From Sordariomycetes sp. S80-01Y (Eukaryota > Ascomycota > Sordariomycetes): DNA of 64,000 nucleotides. Under the pieces are notes generated by a model. The model had not been told where the DNA came from. It was given only the letters and a program-made list of their open reading frames with translations, and did no database searches. Shown one piece after another: positions 12,276 to 23,375 of this stretch. The position numbers and the translations under genes were made by a program. The stretch lies in NCBI GenBank assembly GCA_037042185.1, contig JAXQJY010000033.1, forward strand, positions 2,542,001-2,606,000, in the 5' to 3' direction. Position 1 is the first letter of the stretch. Every line of letters starts with the position of its first letter.

Positions 12276-12742
12276 GGACCATAACTCTCCTCTTTACTAT
12301 ATTGTGCCAATCATGCTCTATGTGAAATCAGGTAGTTGACACGCCATTTGCTCACTGGTTGTCTCTCTTAAGCTCTTTGTCACGATCGACACAGAAGCAT
12401 CGGGACAGGCCATGAGTCGTAGATGCTCGGTCCATTGCCTATGACATGATGGAGTTAAGGACACGAGGCCGCACCGAATGGCAAATGTTCAGAGGACAGC
12501 ATTTGTAGTGATTAGCGCTTTTCAACACTCAAGTCATCCAGGGGCGGAAGGGCGGCAGATCTACACGGGTCCGTTGGGACGATCGTTCCAGGCTCCGAGG
12601 CGCACACGACAATTCCGCCCCGCTGTCAGTCGCCAGTTACAGGCTCATCGACCTCAACCTTCACCTCTCAACAACCTTCCGAACAACCTCGTCCCTCCAA
12701 CCCCCTTCTGTGTTTCCAACTCGCTGCTCTCGAACCGCCATC
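12276..12742. other. intergenic, monooxygenase promoter
   Basis: A 467-bp spacer. The last 100 bp are C/T-rich, a common leader composition in filamentous fungi. I see no gene. Confidence 0.4.
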
Positions 12743-14224
12743 ATGGGCTCGAATGCCCCCGAAATTGAGCACCATGACATTCTCATCATCGGCGCCGGCC
12801 TCAGCGGCATCAACACGGCCCACGTCGTCCGCGCGCGCATGCCGCACCGACGCATCGCCATCCTCGAAAAGTCCGCCCAGCTAGGCGGCACGTGGAATCT
12901 GTTCAAGTACCCGGGCTTCCGCTCGGACTCTTACATGACGTCTTTCGGGCTCGGGTGGTACCCCTGGAAGAAGAAGGATAAGATGGCGTCTGCTGACGAC
13001 ATCATGGAGTACCTCTGTGAGGCAGCTGAGGAGGATGGCATCACACCGCTCATTCGATTCAAGCACAAGGTTGAGGGCTTTGAGTTTGACAGTGAAGAAA
13101 GCAAGTGGAGGTTGACGGTTGACGCGGATGGGACGAGAAAGGTGTTTGTCGCGAATTTCATGATTGGGTGCACGGGCTATTATTCCTACGACCGGGCGAT
13201 GGAGACGGTCGTGCCTGGGATTGGCGACTTCCAAGGGCGAGTCGTTCACCCGCAGTGGTGGCCAGAGGACTTGGATGTCACCGACAAGAAGGTCGTCCTT
13301 GTCGGATCTGGAGCAACCGCAGTGACAGTAGTCCCCGAGCTGGTCAAGACTGCAAAGTCGGTGGTGCAGCTTCAGCGCAGTCCGTCCTACATCATGGCGC
13401 GTCACCGACAGCCGCCATTGGACAAATTTCTTCACATGGTTCTGCCATTCAGCATAGCTTGCTATGTCAGTCACTGGCTCGAAGTCGTGCTTGAGCTGAT
13501 AGGATCCGAGCTCTTGCTAAAGTTCCCCAATCTTGGGCGAAAGGTGTTTGCCGACGGTTACAAAAAGGAGCTACCCTCTCACATAGACGCCAACGTCCAC
13601 TTCAATCCTTCATATGCCCCATTCAGGCAACGAGCAGGGATGTGTCCGGAGGGTGACTACTTCAAAGCCCTAGGAGAGGACAACTGCGAGATCGTCACCG
13701 ACGTTATTGAGACCGTCACCGAAACCGGCATCAAGCTCAGGTCAGGACGAAGTCTCGACGCTGACATCATCATCACCGCAACGGGCCTGTACTTCCAGCT
13801 GTTCGACGGCATCAAGCCAATCGTCGACGGGAAAGAATACGACATCGGCAAGCACTACGTCTGGCGCGGCTGTATGACCGACAGTCTCCCCAACGCAGCC
13901 TTCATCTTTGGTTACGTAACTTCATCGTGGACGCCGGGAGCGAACGTCATGGCTCATCTGGTTGTGAGGCTGCTGAAGACCATGGAGGACAAGGGAGCGG
14001 ACTTGGTGGTGCCCGAGATCCACGAGGGGGACATAGATGAGACGAAGCTGCCGGTCGATGCGTCGAGCAACTACTTGGTCAAGGCGGCGGACAGGATGCC
14101 CAAGACAACGGGCAAGGGACCATGGTACGGTAGGAAGAACCTCTGGGTCGACACTTGGGCGCTGTGGCTGGGGAGTATGGAGGAGGGGTTAAGGTATGGT
14201 GGTGTCAAGGACAAGAGCGTATGA
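12743..14224 (+). CDS. class B flavin monooxygenase, Baeyer-Villiger type
   Basis: A single exon of 493 aa. I choose the ATG at 12743 (MGSNAPEIEHHDILIIGAGL) because it sits just before the FAD-binding Rossmann motif GAGLSG; an upstream in-frame ATG at 12710 adds 11 residues. The Baeyer-Villiger fingerprint FxGxxxHxxxWP is intact as FQGRVVHPQWWP from about residue 163, and the NADPH-binding motif GSGATAV follows. ATG near the C-terminal third (IIITATGLYFQ) fits the FMO family. Known: such enzymes insert oxygen into ketones or oxidise soft nucleophiles using FAD, NADPH and O2. Inferred: small-ketone or xenobiotic oxidation, possibly secondary metabolism; no biosynthetic partner gene is adjacent. 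Confidence 0.9.
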   Translation: MGSNAPEIEHHDILIIGAGLSGINTAHVVRARMPHRRIAILEKSAQLGGTWNLFKYPGFRSDSYMTSFGLGWYPWKKKDKMASADDIMEYLCEAAEEDGITPLIRFKHKVEGFEFDSEESKWRLTVDADGTRKVFVANFMIGCTGYYSYDRAMETVVPGIGDFQGRVVHPQWWPEDLDVTDKKVVLVGSGATAVTVVPELVKTAKSVVQLQRSPSYIMARHRQPPLDKFLHMVLPFSIACYVSHWLEVVLELIGSELLLKFPNLGRKVFADGYKKELPSHIDANVHFNPSYAPFRQRAGMCPEGDYFKALGEDNCEIVTDVIETVTETGIKLRSGRSLDADIIITATGLYFQLFDGIKPIVDGKEYDIGKHYVWRGCMTDSLPNAAFIFGYVTSSWTPGANVMAHLVVRLLKTMEDKGADLVVPEIHEGDIDETKLPVDASSNYLVKAADRMPKTTGKGPWYGRKNLWVDTWALWLGSMEEGLRYGGVKDKSV

Positions 14225-14813
14225 TGTAGTTATGGCGACGTGGCGAAGCAGTAATACCCAAAATGACAAAGGATACAGTGACAAATTGTCTTTGAAAATT
14301 CGGGAATGAGTGCTCATGCATTAAAGTGAGGAATATGGGACAATCTTGGTCCCCGGCGCCCCATGAACGGGAGATGCTCCTAGGCCTCACCGGCAGCGCG
14401 CCAGGTCGCAGCGCGCTTATCTAGCAGGCCGTAGCACTTTCTAGGTCTTATCTATTGCCTTCTAAGAGATAATTGGCGGAGTACCAGCGAATCTCGGTCA
14501 CAGGTCCGCTGACACTTTACGTGTGCGTACGCTCCCGACATGCGCCGCCTCAGAGTTCGAGTGACCTCTTCCCCGTGTCCACACCCCGTCTCTCAGAGCC
14601 AAGTTGGGAATGAAGCGTACCTCGCATCGGCAGTACGTGTCTGCAGCTCCTGGCGCAGTATTGTCTGTCCTTGCTGTAGCCTCATAGGCCCCCGAAGATA
14701 CGGTCGTCCTCTAACAATTGACTTAGATTCTCAGGCCAAGGACACTGGGTGGCAAGCGGAAAGGTTGTAGGGATCATTTGCAGGATAAATTCGTAACATC
14801 ATGGATTTGGGTA
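14225..14813. other. intergenic between convergent genes
   Basis: A 589-bp spacer between the 3' ends of the monooxygenase and NTR2. No gene or distinct repeat seen. Confidence 0.4.
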
Positions 14814-16246
14814 TCATAAGTCCTCCTCGTCTGCTCGCCTGGGTGTCGTGCCGAGGCTATCCAACCCGCGCTCACCGATGAACTCGGCTCCAGGTCCAGA
14901 ACTCTTCAGTGTGCCATTCTCAATCTTGCCAGTTCCCATAGCTTCCTGATACTTCTTCCCTGTCTCATCAAGGAGCGCTTGCACCTCGGCCTCCCTTTTC
15001 GAGATCTCCATCTTCTCGCTCCGCAGCTGCTGGACCCTCGCGTTCTTGCTGTTGATCTCAGTCTCCATCGCCCTCAGCGATGCTTGGAGCTTTTGCACGC
15101 ATTCCGAAAGGTTAGGCAGCGGTGTGATCTTGGGCGGGACTTTGAGCATCTCCTCTGCTGGATCCTTGCGTGGCTTCTTCAATCCGTCCATTCCGGCGCG
15201 GGTCTGGGCGGCCTCGTAGGCCATGCGGCGTTCTGCTTCTTCTTCGGAGGATTCGGATGACGAGTGGCCTTCGGCTGCGCTGATCAGCTCAGCCATCTGT
15301 TTGCGATCGTGCCTCTTGCGCTCCTTCTCCGCCCGCTTGCCAAGTGAAAGACCCCCGTCTTCAACATAGTCGTCGAAGCCCTCGCCTAGGTTCTCGTCCT
15401 CCGCCTTCAGCCGCGTGTCGTCCTTTTTCTTGGAGCTGAGGCTAGTTTCGTCTTCGTCGTCCTCCAGGGAGAGGAAGTCTTGTTCCTTCGCTAGCCGCGC
15501 CCTGCGCTCTTTCTTCTCCCGGACTTCGGCTTCGCTCAAAACCTTCGTCTCAGGCTTCGGAAGTTGCATGCTGGGCGAGTCCACTACCATTGCACCTTCT
15601 AGCTCCGAGGAATCGAGCTCCATCTCATCGCCAACGCTGGCAGGGACGTCGCGCGGTGTGTTTGGAGTGGAGGATTGGAGCTCGCTCAGATACTCCTTGC
15701 TGTATTTAGGGCGGTCATCTTCATCTTGAACGGATCGAAAAGGCAGCCCGCCCGCAGCAATACCGCGTCTGGCAGCGCTGTTCTCAAGAGCTCGTTTGCC
15801 AAGAGGTGCCTTCTTCGTCTTGGGGTCGCTCTCTTCACCGTCACCCTCCTCGCCAGTATCCCCTCCGAATGAGAGCTTCGATTTTACCGCTCTCTTCTTC
15901 TGGGTCGAGCTGTTTCGCGAAATGTTTGGTCGCACAACTGCAGGCCCATCGTCCTCATCGTCTTGGTCCTTGGACTGTTCGTCGTTGCCGGCATTGAAAG
16001 CTTTCCGTAGACCTGACTGGCGAAGTGGTTTCCTTCCCTTCGAACCGAACGTTGGTTTCGCAGTCTCTGCATTGGGAGTGGTCAGCCTTCCATTCCATCA
16101 GCAAAGCAATTCAGAGGGTTATAGCACATGGACTCACCAGCCTTCGTAGCATCGACGTCGTCCGACGAAGACTTTGTATTTGGTTGATCATCCTCGTCAG
16201 ATACTTTGATGATACGCGCTTTGCGCTTCGCCCCGAAAGAACTCAT
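14814..16246 (-). CDS. NTR2: spliceosome disassembly factor Ntr2-like protein
   Basis: Exons 16246-16138 and 16066-14814, joined over a 71-nt intron, give 453 aa. The N-terminus (MSSFGAKRKARIIKVSDEDD) and the later block VVRPNISRNSSTQKKRAVKS match fungal Nineteen-complex-related protein 2. The rest is charged and low complexity: a long acidic region with Ser/Glu runs (SSSESSEEEAERR) and a coiled-coil C-terminal third (LQASLRAMETEINSKNARVQ). Known: Ntr2 works with Ntr1 and the helicase Prp43 to take apart the lariat-intron spliceosome in the nucleus. It is head to head with the SmG gene, 164 bp apart. Family assignment rests on N-terminal and coiled-coil likeness recalled from memory. Confidence 0.8.
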
Positions 16247-16410
16247 ATTGGCGGTATTGGCTTGTTGACGCTTCGAGCAGAAAAGTTGGGTTTGACGTCA
16301 AGGCGATGCGCGCTGCGCGACCTCACACGTGACTGAATTTTCAAAGAGCTTCAGCCCAGCGCGCGCATCACAGCTTCAGCAACATCAACCACCCCCATCG
16401 ATCGCTCAAA
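16247..16410. promoter_or_regulatory. bidirectional promoter, NTR2 and SmG, with CRE and E-box
   Basis: Only 164 bp separate the two start codons. A perfect ATF/CREB palindrome TGACGTCA lies at 16293-16300, extended to TTGACGTCAA, and a CACGTG box at 16326-16331. Seen directly. That the two splicing genes are co-regulated through these sites is inference. Confidence 0.6.
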
Positions 16411-16865
16411 ATGCCTCCCGCGCAGCCTGAGCTCAAGAAAGTGAGTAAAAGAGCCTGCAGTCAATGCGCCGACTTTCAGATCCGGCATTGATCCGCTGGT
16501 GCGCCTACAACCCTTTGCTAACGCCTTCGGTAGTACCTCGAGAAGCGCCTCTTCGTGCAGCTCAACGGCAGCCGCAAGGTGCTCGGCGTGTTGCGAGGCT
16601 ACGATGTACGAAGTTTCTCCTGCTACGAATATCGGCGGTAGCTAACGCCCTTAGGTCTTCCTGAACATTGTGCTGGATGAGGCGGTCGAAGAGAAGGACA
16701 ACGGTGAGAAGGTCAGGTTAGGCATGGTGGTATGTTCATCGTCGGATGACTCCTGCTACGCGCACGCTAACAGAAGCGCAGGTTATCCGCGGAAACTCTG
16801 TTGTCATGCTCGAAGCCCTGGAGAGGATTGGTGGTGACGACCGCCGAGGCGACCACCACCGGTAG
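16411..16865 (+). CDS. SMX2: small nuclear ribonucleoprotein SmG
   Basis: Four tiny exons (16411-16440, 16534-16605, 16655-16729, 16782-16865) give an 86-aa protein; none is long enough to be noticed as an ORF alone. The protein begins MPPAQPELKKYLEKRLFVQL and shows both Sm motifs: Sm1 (KRLFVQLNGSRKVLGVLRGY, then DVFLNIVLDEAVE) and Sm2 (VIRGNSVVMLEAL). Introns are 93, 49 and 52 nt, two of three exon joins being phase 0 and all preserving the Sm fold. Known: SmG is one of seven Sm proteins forming the ring on U1, U2, U4 and U5 snRNAs. The match to SmG rather than a Lsm protein is clear from the motif spacing and MVVIRGNSVV. Confidence 0.96.
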
Positions 16866-17036
16866 ACGACGACTATCAAAGCTCAGAGGACACGGCGTTG
16901 ATGGGAAAGAATGGATGTTTGATCTTTGGGAATGCTTTGCTCTTCTTGGTGGAAATCACGACACCGAACGAAGATAATACCCCGAATGGTGGACGAAATG
17001 CTGAATAAAAGTCACGGGCCACCATGTTCAACGTTC

Positions 17037-17552
17037 CTACGTCCATGCCTTCGCGTCATACCAGTCCATCAAGCTGCCGCCGTACGCCTTCACCCAGCCC
17101 TTGATACCGCCAGTCAGAATAAGGGCTTCCATGTCGGTCTCGCCTATCTCGTTGAGGTAGTCCTGCATCCAGCCCGCAGATCTGGGACCGCGCCCATTGG
17201 AGCTTCCTGTACGCCGTTAGAAGATGGTCACCTACAGGCTCACGGCTTCATCTAGCTTACCACAATAGAAGATGATCTTCCTGATACCTGCTTGCTTACA
17301 GAGCCGATGGATGACCGGCCGTGTCTGGTAGAGAGATTGGGCCGGGAAGTTGATGGAGCTCTTGATGGTGCCCCCTTCAAAGTCCGTCCTTCTGACGTCG
17401 ACAAGTAGGAAGTCCGCCGATGCCGCCGGTCCGGTCTTCTCAGCCACATCGAGAAGGTCTTTGACTTGTTCTGCTTCTATCCGGTTGGGTGAGGACTGCA
17501 CCTCTGGAAAGGGTGCCCACCACGGCTCCTCCTTCGGCTGTTCTGATGTCAT
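17037..17552 (-). CDS. Cdc25/Acr2-like rhodanese-fold phosphatase or arsenate reductase
   Basis: Exons 17552-17261 and 17206-17037 around a 54-nt intron give 153 aa, a single rhodanese domain. The intron interrupts the active-site loop: the joined sequence reads IIFYCGSSNGRGPRSAGWM, a CX5R signature (Cys, GSSNG, Arg). N-terminal landmarks are LLVDVRRTDFEGG (CH2A motif) and SSINFPAQSLYQT. The C-terminus has LILTGGIKGWVKAYGG. Known: this yeast group includes Ych1 phosphatase and Acr2 arsenate reductase, which differ little in sequence. Inferred: cytosolic phosphatase or arsenate reductase. Which one cannot be decided here; no arsenite exporter gene lies nearby, which weakly favours phosphatase. 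Confidence 0.9.
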
Positions 17553-17898
17553 TTCTCGTCTGTTCAGATGTTTGCGATGTTCACTGCGACGGTTCTGGTT
17601 TATGCAAATTTCTGTTCTGCGCTTCTACATCGAGATGTGTCGAGGCGGTCTTAGGTTGTTATAGCAGGACCTGGATCTCGAAGCCCGAACGGCCCACCAA
17701 CCCCGCTTGATACAACTGCCCAATAAAGTTGTGCCGGTGACGGTATTGTCGTGCACCTGAAGAATTATTGATACTTTCTTCGTGTTCGAACGAAGAGCAG
17801 ACAGCATAGCAAACATTCCAATTAAATGCGGAGAAAGTCTGTTGGCTAGTCTGGTTTTCACTTGGTAGGTGGCCGAAAGTTCGCGGTCTCTTAACGAC
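17553..17898. other. intergenic between two minus-strand genes
   Basis: A 346-bp spacer holding the promoter of the rhodanese gene and the 3' flank of the next monooxygenase. Nothing distinct seen. Confidence 0.4.
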
Positions 17899-19927
17899 CT
17901 ACGATTGCCCTTTGGGGGCAGGGGCCTCGTAGAGTCCCTCCTGGGAAGCCTTAATCTGCAAAGCCAAGAACTTGGAATACACGCGACAGAGTGCAAGGTT
18001 ACCGCCCATGTACCAAAATCCAGGGTGGCCGCTGTATCTCCAGATCTAGCTCAGAATCAGTGCCTGCATCTTTCAGTGATAGCCGAGGTCAAGACTTACA
18101 GCTCTTAGCTCGCCCTCCTCATCGAGGTCCCAAACATCGTATAGGCGGTCTGCAACCTTGTCTCCCATAATCTTCCTTGCCGTAGTCCTCATGTTATCAT
18201 AGCCTGTAGCGAGGACGACAACGTCTGCCTTCAATTTGGTTCCATCCGCCAGAATAAGGCCGTCGCCGTCGAACTCCTTGATACCGTCTGGGCTTTGATG
18301 GACCTTGATCTTCCCGTCAATAATGAGCTTACTGGCTCCCACATCAATATAGTAGCCGCCACCTCTGGTCATATACTTCCTGAAAAGCCCGCCCTTGTCC
18401 GAGCCAAAGTCGAGTTTGAACCCCGCCTTGGTCAGTCCGTCCAGTGAGTCCTGCTCGACAGCTGAGATCTGCTGCGTCTTGAACACGTTGAAGGCGAACT
18501 GTACGGGCATGGGCTGACTTTCGTTGTAGATGTCAGCGTCCTCCGTTGGCGGACCGTCCTCGTCGTAGACCCCCTTGTGAATCATGAACAGCCCCCTTTG
18601 GGAGTCGATCACGTACGTGCCCCTCCGCTGCAACATGGTCACTTCGGCCCCGTTCTCGTAAAAGTTCTGTGAGATGTCGTGGCCGCTGTTTCCCGAGCCC
18701 ACGACGACAACCTTCTTCCCCTTGACCTCTGGATCTAACGAAGCATCCTGGTGCTGGCTGGTGTGGTATATCGTACCCTTGAACTGATCTTGTCCCTTGA
18801 ATTGCGGGATGTGGGCTTCTCCAGAATGACCTGTTGCGAGAACGACGTGATTTGGATGCATCACCCGGACGGATCCATCGCTGCGGAGGATATTGACTTG
18901 CCACTTCTTGGTGTCGTCGTTGTACGAGGCGCTTTGCACAGTGGTGCTCGTCCAAACGTTGAGTTCCATCAGACTAGCGTATGCCTCGAACCAGTCCGCT
19001 AGCTTGTCTTTGGGTGTGAAGGTCGGCCAGTTTGGGGGGAAAGAGAGATAAGGCATGTGGCAGTATTGGACCGGGTCGTGGGTAACCAGAGTCTGCCATT
19101 TGTTAGGGGTCGTTGTGAGTTACGAGCTTGAGACCTACTCGATACCGGTTCCGCCAATTATCGCCAATACGCGCGTTCCGGTCTATTATCAGTGTCGATA
19201 CGTTGAGCCGCCCGAGACGAGCACCGATGTCCAGCCCTGCTTGGCCTGCTGCTCATCAGCTTCATGTCACAAACACGTTCGAGCCCAGCTAGCACATACC
19301 CGCACCAATAACGATCACATCAGGTTCCTCATCCAAGAATTCTTCTTGCCGTTGTCGCTTTTCTTTCCAGTTTCCGCGCATTGAGCCGTTGACCAGGGAG
19401 TTGTTGCCTCCGTGGGGACGCCGCCTTGCGGTGTTCTCCTCGTGGCCTTTGAGTCCCTGCATCGCCAAACTGATCAAGAAAATCTGAGCCTTTCCATTCT
19501 CCTCTGATACAAGACGAATTATTCCCGATCCGTGACCAAGTTCTGTCTCGAAATCGACAATCGTCTCGACCCATTCCATGTCCGGTCCAGGTTCCTTCAC
19601 AGTCGGCGTGTAAGCACCGCTGCTCCGAGGCCGAACGTTGCGAAGCCCTTTTGCTCTCACATTGTCTGCGAAGTACTTGCTGATCTTCTCTGCACCTTTG
19701 ATGGTGCGGAAGTCCCAGGACAGTGTCAAGAAATCACGGAGCCATGCCTCTTTGTGGAATAGATCTCTGAGCGCCGAGGCATCGCTCTTGGCCAGCGTCT
19801 CCTTGAACTCATCAAAGAAAGTCTGCAGGCTTTCTTGACATGGCTTGCCGCCTTTTATCATGCCCTTAGCATTGATCTTGGGCAGAATGTGGGTGTACTT
19901 TGCGCCGCCGTCGTCCTGAGTGTACAT
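17899..19927 (-). CDS. flavin monooxygenase with N-terminal NTF2-like domain
   Basis: Four exons (19927-19300, 19245-19139, 19092-18100, 18045-17899) give 624 aa. Residues about 25-165 form a separate domain (SLQTFFDEFKETLAKSDASA, WDFRTIKGAEKISKYFAD) resembling the NTF2/SnoaL fold. The FMO part starts with the FAD motif VIVIGAGQAGLDIGARL, completed only by splicing to the second AG of a CAGCAG acceptor. Then come GDNWRNRYRTLVTHDPVQYC, VVLATGHSGEAHIP, NADPH motif VVVVGSGNSGHDI and VVLATGYDN. The last small exon gives GHPGFWYMGGNLALCR. Known: FMO-like proteins with this layout are frequent in fungi and act on unknown substrates. Inferred: cytosolic oxidase of a small molecule. Confidence 0.92.
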
Positions 19928-20829
19928 CGTAGCGGGGTGTTTGCGTGTTGATAATGTTGTTCAGTTGGGGTCCCAGAGAGCAGAGGAGGAATACAAATGT
20001 GAGAACCCGCCTAGAAGATTCCAGGACAAAGCACCCTTATAGCCGTCTTCTCCAACAACCCGATGAATCGGGGTGAGTGTGGCCCCCCGAAGTGTAATCC
20101 AAGACGGCCCAGTCCGCCGAGTCCCGATGCTCCAGCAGGCACAAGCAAACCTCCATCAAATCAGAACAACTTCTCTGGTCACAAGGTCACACGGAAGAGA
20201 GGCACACAAATCACGTTGCCTAGACTAAGGGCAAAGCGCTTCTAGTTCCCTTCTTTGCCCCTCTGAGACCCTCAGAATGCGTCTGCGATTGCCTAATGGA
20301 ATACCAGCTGCGAGGATCCCTGAAGTGGCGGCCCGCCTCCGACGCTCATGTGGGGGTGCGAGGCCGGAGAACTTGAACAACGCTTGGTGGATCTTGAGGA
20401 GGAGGAGTCCATGTGGGGAAGAGGAGACAGTCGGTTTTGGGCACAGCTCGTCTCGGGAGAGATCCAAATGTAGGATCTCCGCAGGGGCGGGACGCATCTG
20501 TTTGGAAGAGGCCCGTTGGGAGGGTCTAGCCTCCAAGTTTCGTGCCTGGTTAGTGCGACCTCAGGACTGGGGCTTTGGGCTTGGTTTTCCCGTAACCAAT
20601 GCGGCTCCTCAGCTTGGCTTTGAAGCAACAAAGCCCAACCAGGACTTATCTAAAGACCCAAAGGGCGTGCCGAGTCCGGCCCGCATCGAGAGGTGCGACC
20701 AACAGGCCCATGCAATGCAGTACGACTCTACGACATGCCGCTTGTCCGCTGTGTGGAGGCCACGTTAACTTGTCTTCTTACAGCTATGGCCGTGAAGAGC
20801 GAGATTCTCGATTCCTGCCTGGGCGTACT
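19928..20829. other. intergenic
   Basis: About 900 bp between the monooxygenase start and the end of a regulator gene. Overlapping short ORFs in several frames (for example 20277-20768) have no recognisable domain and I treat them as noncoding. Confidence 0.4.
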
Positions 20830-22985
20830 TTATGTCTTGAATTTCTGCTTTGCAGCTATCAAAGATGCAATTTCCCAAGCCGATTTGATGCTTGTCCGAG
20901 GCTGCGCCCACGGCTCCAAAACGTCGATTACGGTCTGGTGTATCGTTTCGATGTCACGCACCAGGCTTTGCAGAGGCGGCGACTGCGCGGCAATGGAAAG
21001 TATCAAGGCGCTCGAGACGCAGCTGTTCTATTGTTAGGAAAGTAAAGAAAAGGGGCTCCTCTGACTCCTGTGGGATACTCACCACATGGCGCAGCTGTAA
21101 GTGTAAGGTGTCCGTTCCGATATTAAAAGACCTGTCGTCATTATGAACATTCGGCAAGCATGCAAGCATAGGTCGCACATGTCAAGTACTGCTGGCGGCA
21201 CTGACTCGCCCTCCCAAGTGCGTGAGGTGACATACACCACGAATGCACGGTAGATATTCTGCTTTGAGGACCAGTACCGTAGTCGTACGAGACAGGCTTG
21301 CCTGTTTCCCTTTGGGCTTCCGTTGAGGTCAGGTTTAATCACCTCTGGCAGAGAGTTGTACCAAGTCTCCAGCTGGCGACTGAGCTCATCGCATACTCGT
21401 AACAAGGAAGTGTCTGGATTCAGTATCGGTAACCGAGCGGAATAAGGCCCTTCGATGGATCCACCGGTGTAAATCGTGAGGCTGTCTGTGAAGAAGAGCG
21501 TATGATGGATGCGGTTCAGCAATGAGCGGGCTGAAATCTCAGAAAGCGCATAGAGGTTTTCGGGAGAGGCGTTCTCGCCATAATTCGGAAATGGCATGCG
21601 GTCAACGAGGAGCTCTATACCACTTCTCGGCTGATGGAACTCGGCCAAAATGTCGCTGTACGCAGGTGAGTTAGCAAAGACAGAGTTCCATTGTTGATTT
21701 AGAGCGGTCATCTACCTTTCAATGATAAAACACACCCAGCTGAGACGGGTCAAAGTTTGCACTTCTGGCTCGCTGGACAAGATATCTTTGCACCTTGATA
21801 GGAGTTAGCTGGGTCTTTCTTTCAATTCCGGAATCGGCTTACCTCGACAGCAACTGTTGTATGCTAGTCGATGCCATGTGTATCAAGCGCCAAGCCATCA
21901 GGGGTTCGACTGTGTAGGTGTAATACAATGCGCACAGAACCAAAGCCTGCGATATCAGCTCCTCCCCGCTGAAGGTGAAAGTCCATGACGCGAATAGTAT
22001 CTTCATGGCTTTCTGTATGTAAGCTTCACCCGAGCGATCCTCAGCTTTTCTGTCGATAGGGTCCGACACGGTAGCTCCCAAGGCTAGGACAGCCAGCACC
22101 AGAGCAGATTGGTTGTCAAAGTCGATGCCTCTGTCCATGACCTCCTCATACAAGGACTTGACGTCCTTGCTGTCGAGAAATGGATGGAAGGGATGTACCC
22201 TGTTCATGAAGATGGCTAGATATTGGTCGCCATCTGCTCTGTTGATGGGTAGTTCGACTTGGAGGCGATTCCACTCCGAGGCCATCATGGAACGAGCTGC
22301 CGCTGCCCGAGGTCTTTTCCCTTCAACACGAAAGAAGAATTCTTCTGGGTAGTCCCCGAGAAGCGAACGGCATTGCGGTAGCATCAGGACATTGCTCGAG
22401 CTGGTCTGATGGCCCAAAGGAATGCTGATGGATGGTCCCACGTCGTCATCTCTTGTGCGTGCATCGTTGCGGGTTTTGGTCTGGTTGAAGGCCCAGATCG
22501 AGAATGGCAGAGGACTCTCGTTGGTTGGTCGCAGTAATTGCTCAGGAATGAGATCATGTCGTTCTGGAGGTGAGACAGTTGAAGACGCCAATGGCACAGG
22601 TTGCTCTTTCAGGGTCTGAAGGGCTTCCGAGTGTTCCCTCAAGAGACATTCTATGGACTCAAGGCGAGATGCATTTTCGTCGGCCTCGTGAGACGGTTCT
22701 GGTCTGGACGGATGTGAGCACCCTCATCGATGGCGTGGTCAAGGGTCGCACAACGTACCTCCTCAGCACAGGCTCGTGATATATGCAATCGAGTCCTTTG
22801 ATGCGACATGTCCTACATTGAGGCGTTTCCCCGTTACACCTTCTCTTCCTGCAAAGGACCCAAGGGAGTTAGTCTGGCGGCCCGCCGGTATCCTCGTGTG
22901 GGGGCAGAAGCAGAGGCAAAATGGAAGCGTACCGGTGGCGGCAGTAAGTACATGCTATTGCGGCTCGTTTGGGGCTGGAGCTCAT
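20830..22985 (-). CDS. Zn2Cys6 transcription factor (regulator 1 of the transaldolase locus)
   Basis: Six exons: 22985-22933, 22848-22759, 22703-21843, 21793-21716, 21655-21083, 21022-20830, giving 615 aa. The binuclear zinc cluster spans residues 12-39 with spacing C-x2-C-x6-C-x6-C-x2-C-x6-C and is split by intron 1 (ACTYCRH, then RKRRCNGETPQCRTC). It is followed by a short coiled coil (LESIECLLREHSEALQTLKE) and a fungal-specific transcription factor middle domain (FHPFLDSKDVKSLYEEV, RLSWVCFIIESDILAEF). The final acceptor must be the second AG of AATAGAACAG to keep frame. Known: such proteins bind CGG triplets as dimers. Its neighbour upstream is a transaldolase on the same strand. Target genes are inference. 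Confidence 0.92.
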
Positions 22986-23375
22986 TGTACATGCTGCTAT
23001 TCTGGATCCTTCCGGGCCTCTAAGAAAGATGGGGGTTTGGTCTCAAGTCCGGGTCGACTGCTTGGTGGAAGTGTGAATCGGGTCCGATATGTTTGGTGGA
23101 CATGTCGGGCTGGAGTACGGTGGTGTCGGTGCCAGTGAGTGGCCCTGACCTGACCTGACCTGACCCCTCATCTGCACTAAATTCTTCACTTGTCGTCAAC
23201 TCATTCACTTTACTTTGTTCTATTTTTCAGAACGAGGGCACAACTTAATACGAGATGGTGCACTCATTAATAACTGGTGCCTAATCGAATCCTTCCCACA
23301 AGCTACGACAATAATACATTATGTCCCGTCAAGTGCTCTAGATCACTGCCATCTTACCCGGTCTGTATCTGACCA
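22986..23375. other. promoter of regulator 1, with pentanucleotide repeat
   Basis: A 390-bp spacer holding the promoter of the regulator gene and the transaldolase 3' flank. It contains the TGACC tandem repeat annotated separately. Confidence 0.4.
23146..23165. repeat. TGACC x4 microsatellite
   Basis: Four perfect copies of TGACC in the promoter of the Zn2Cys6 regulator, about 160 bp upstream of its ATG. It could be a simple slippage repeat. Confidence 0.9.

Noticed and set aside
20277-20768. 163-codon plus-strand ORF
   Set aside because: Overlaps other frames, no domain, composition typical of noncoding GC-rich sequence.
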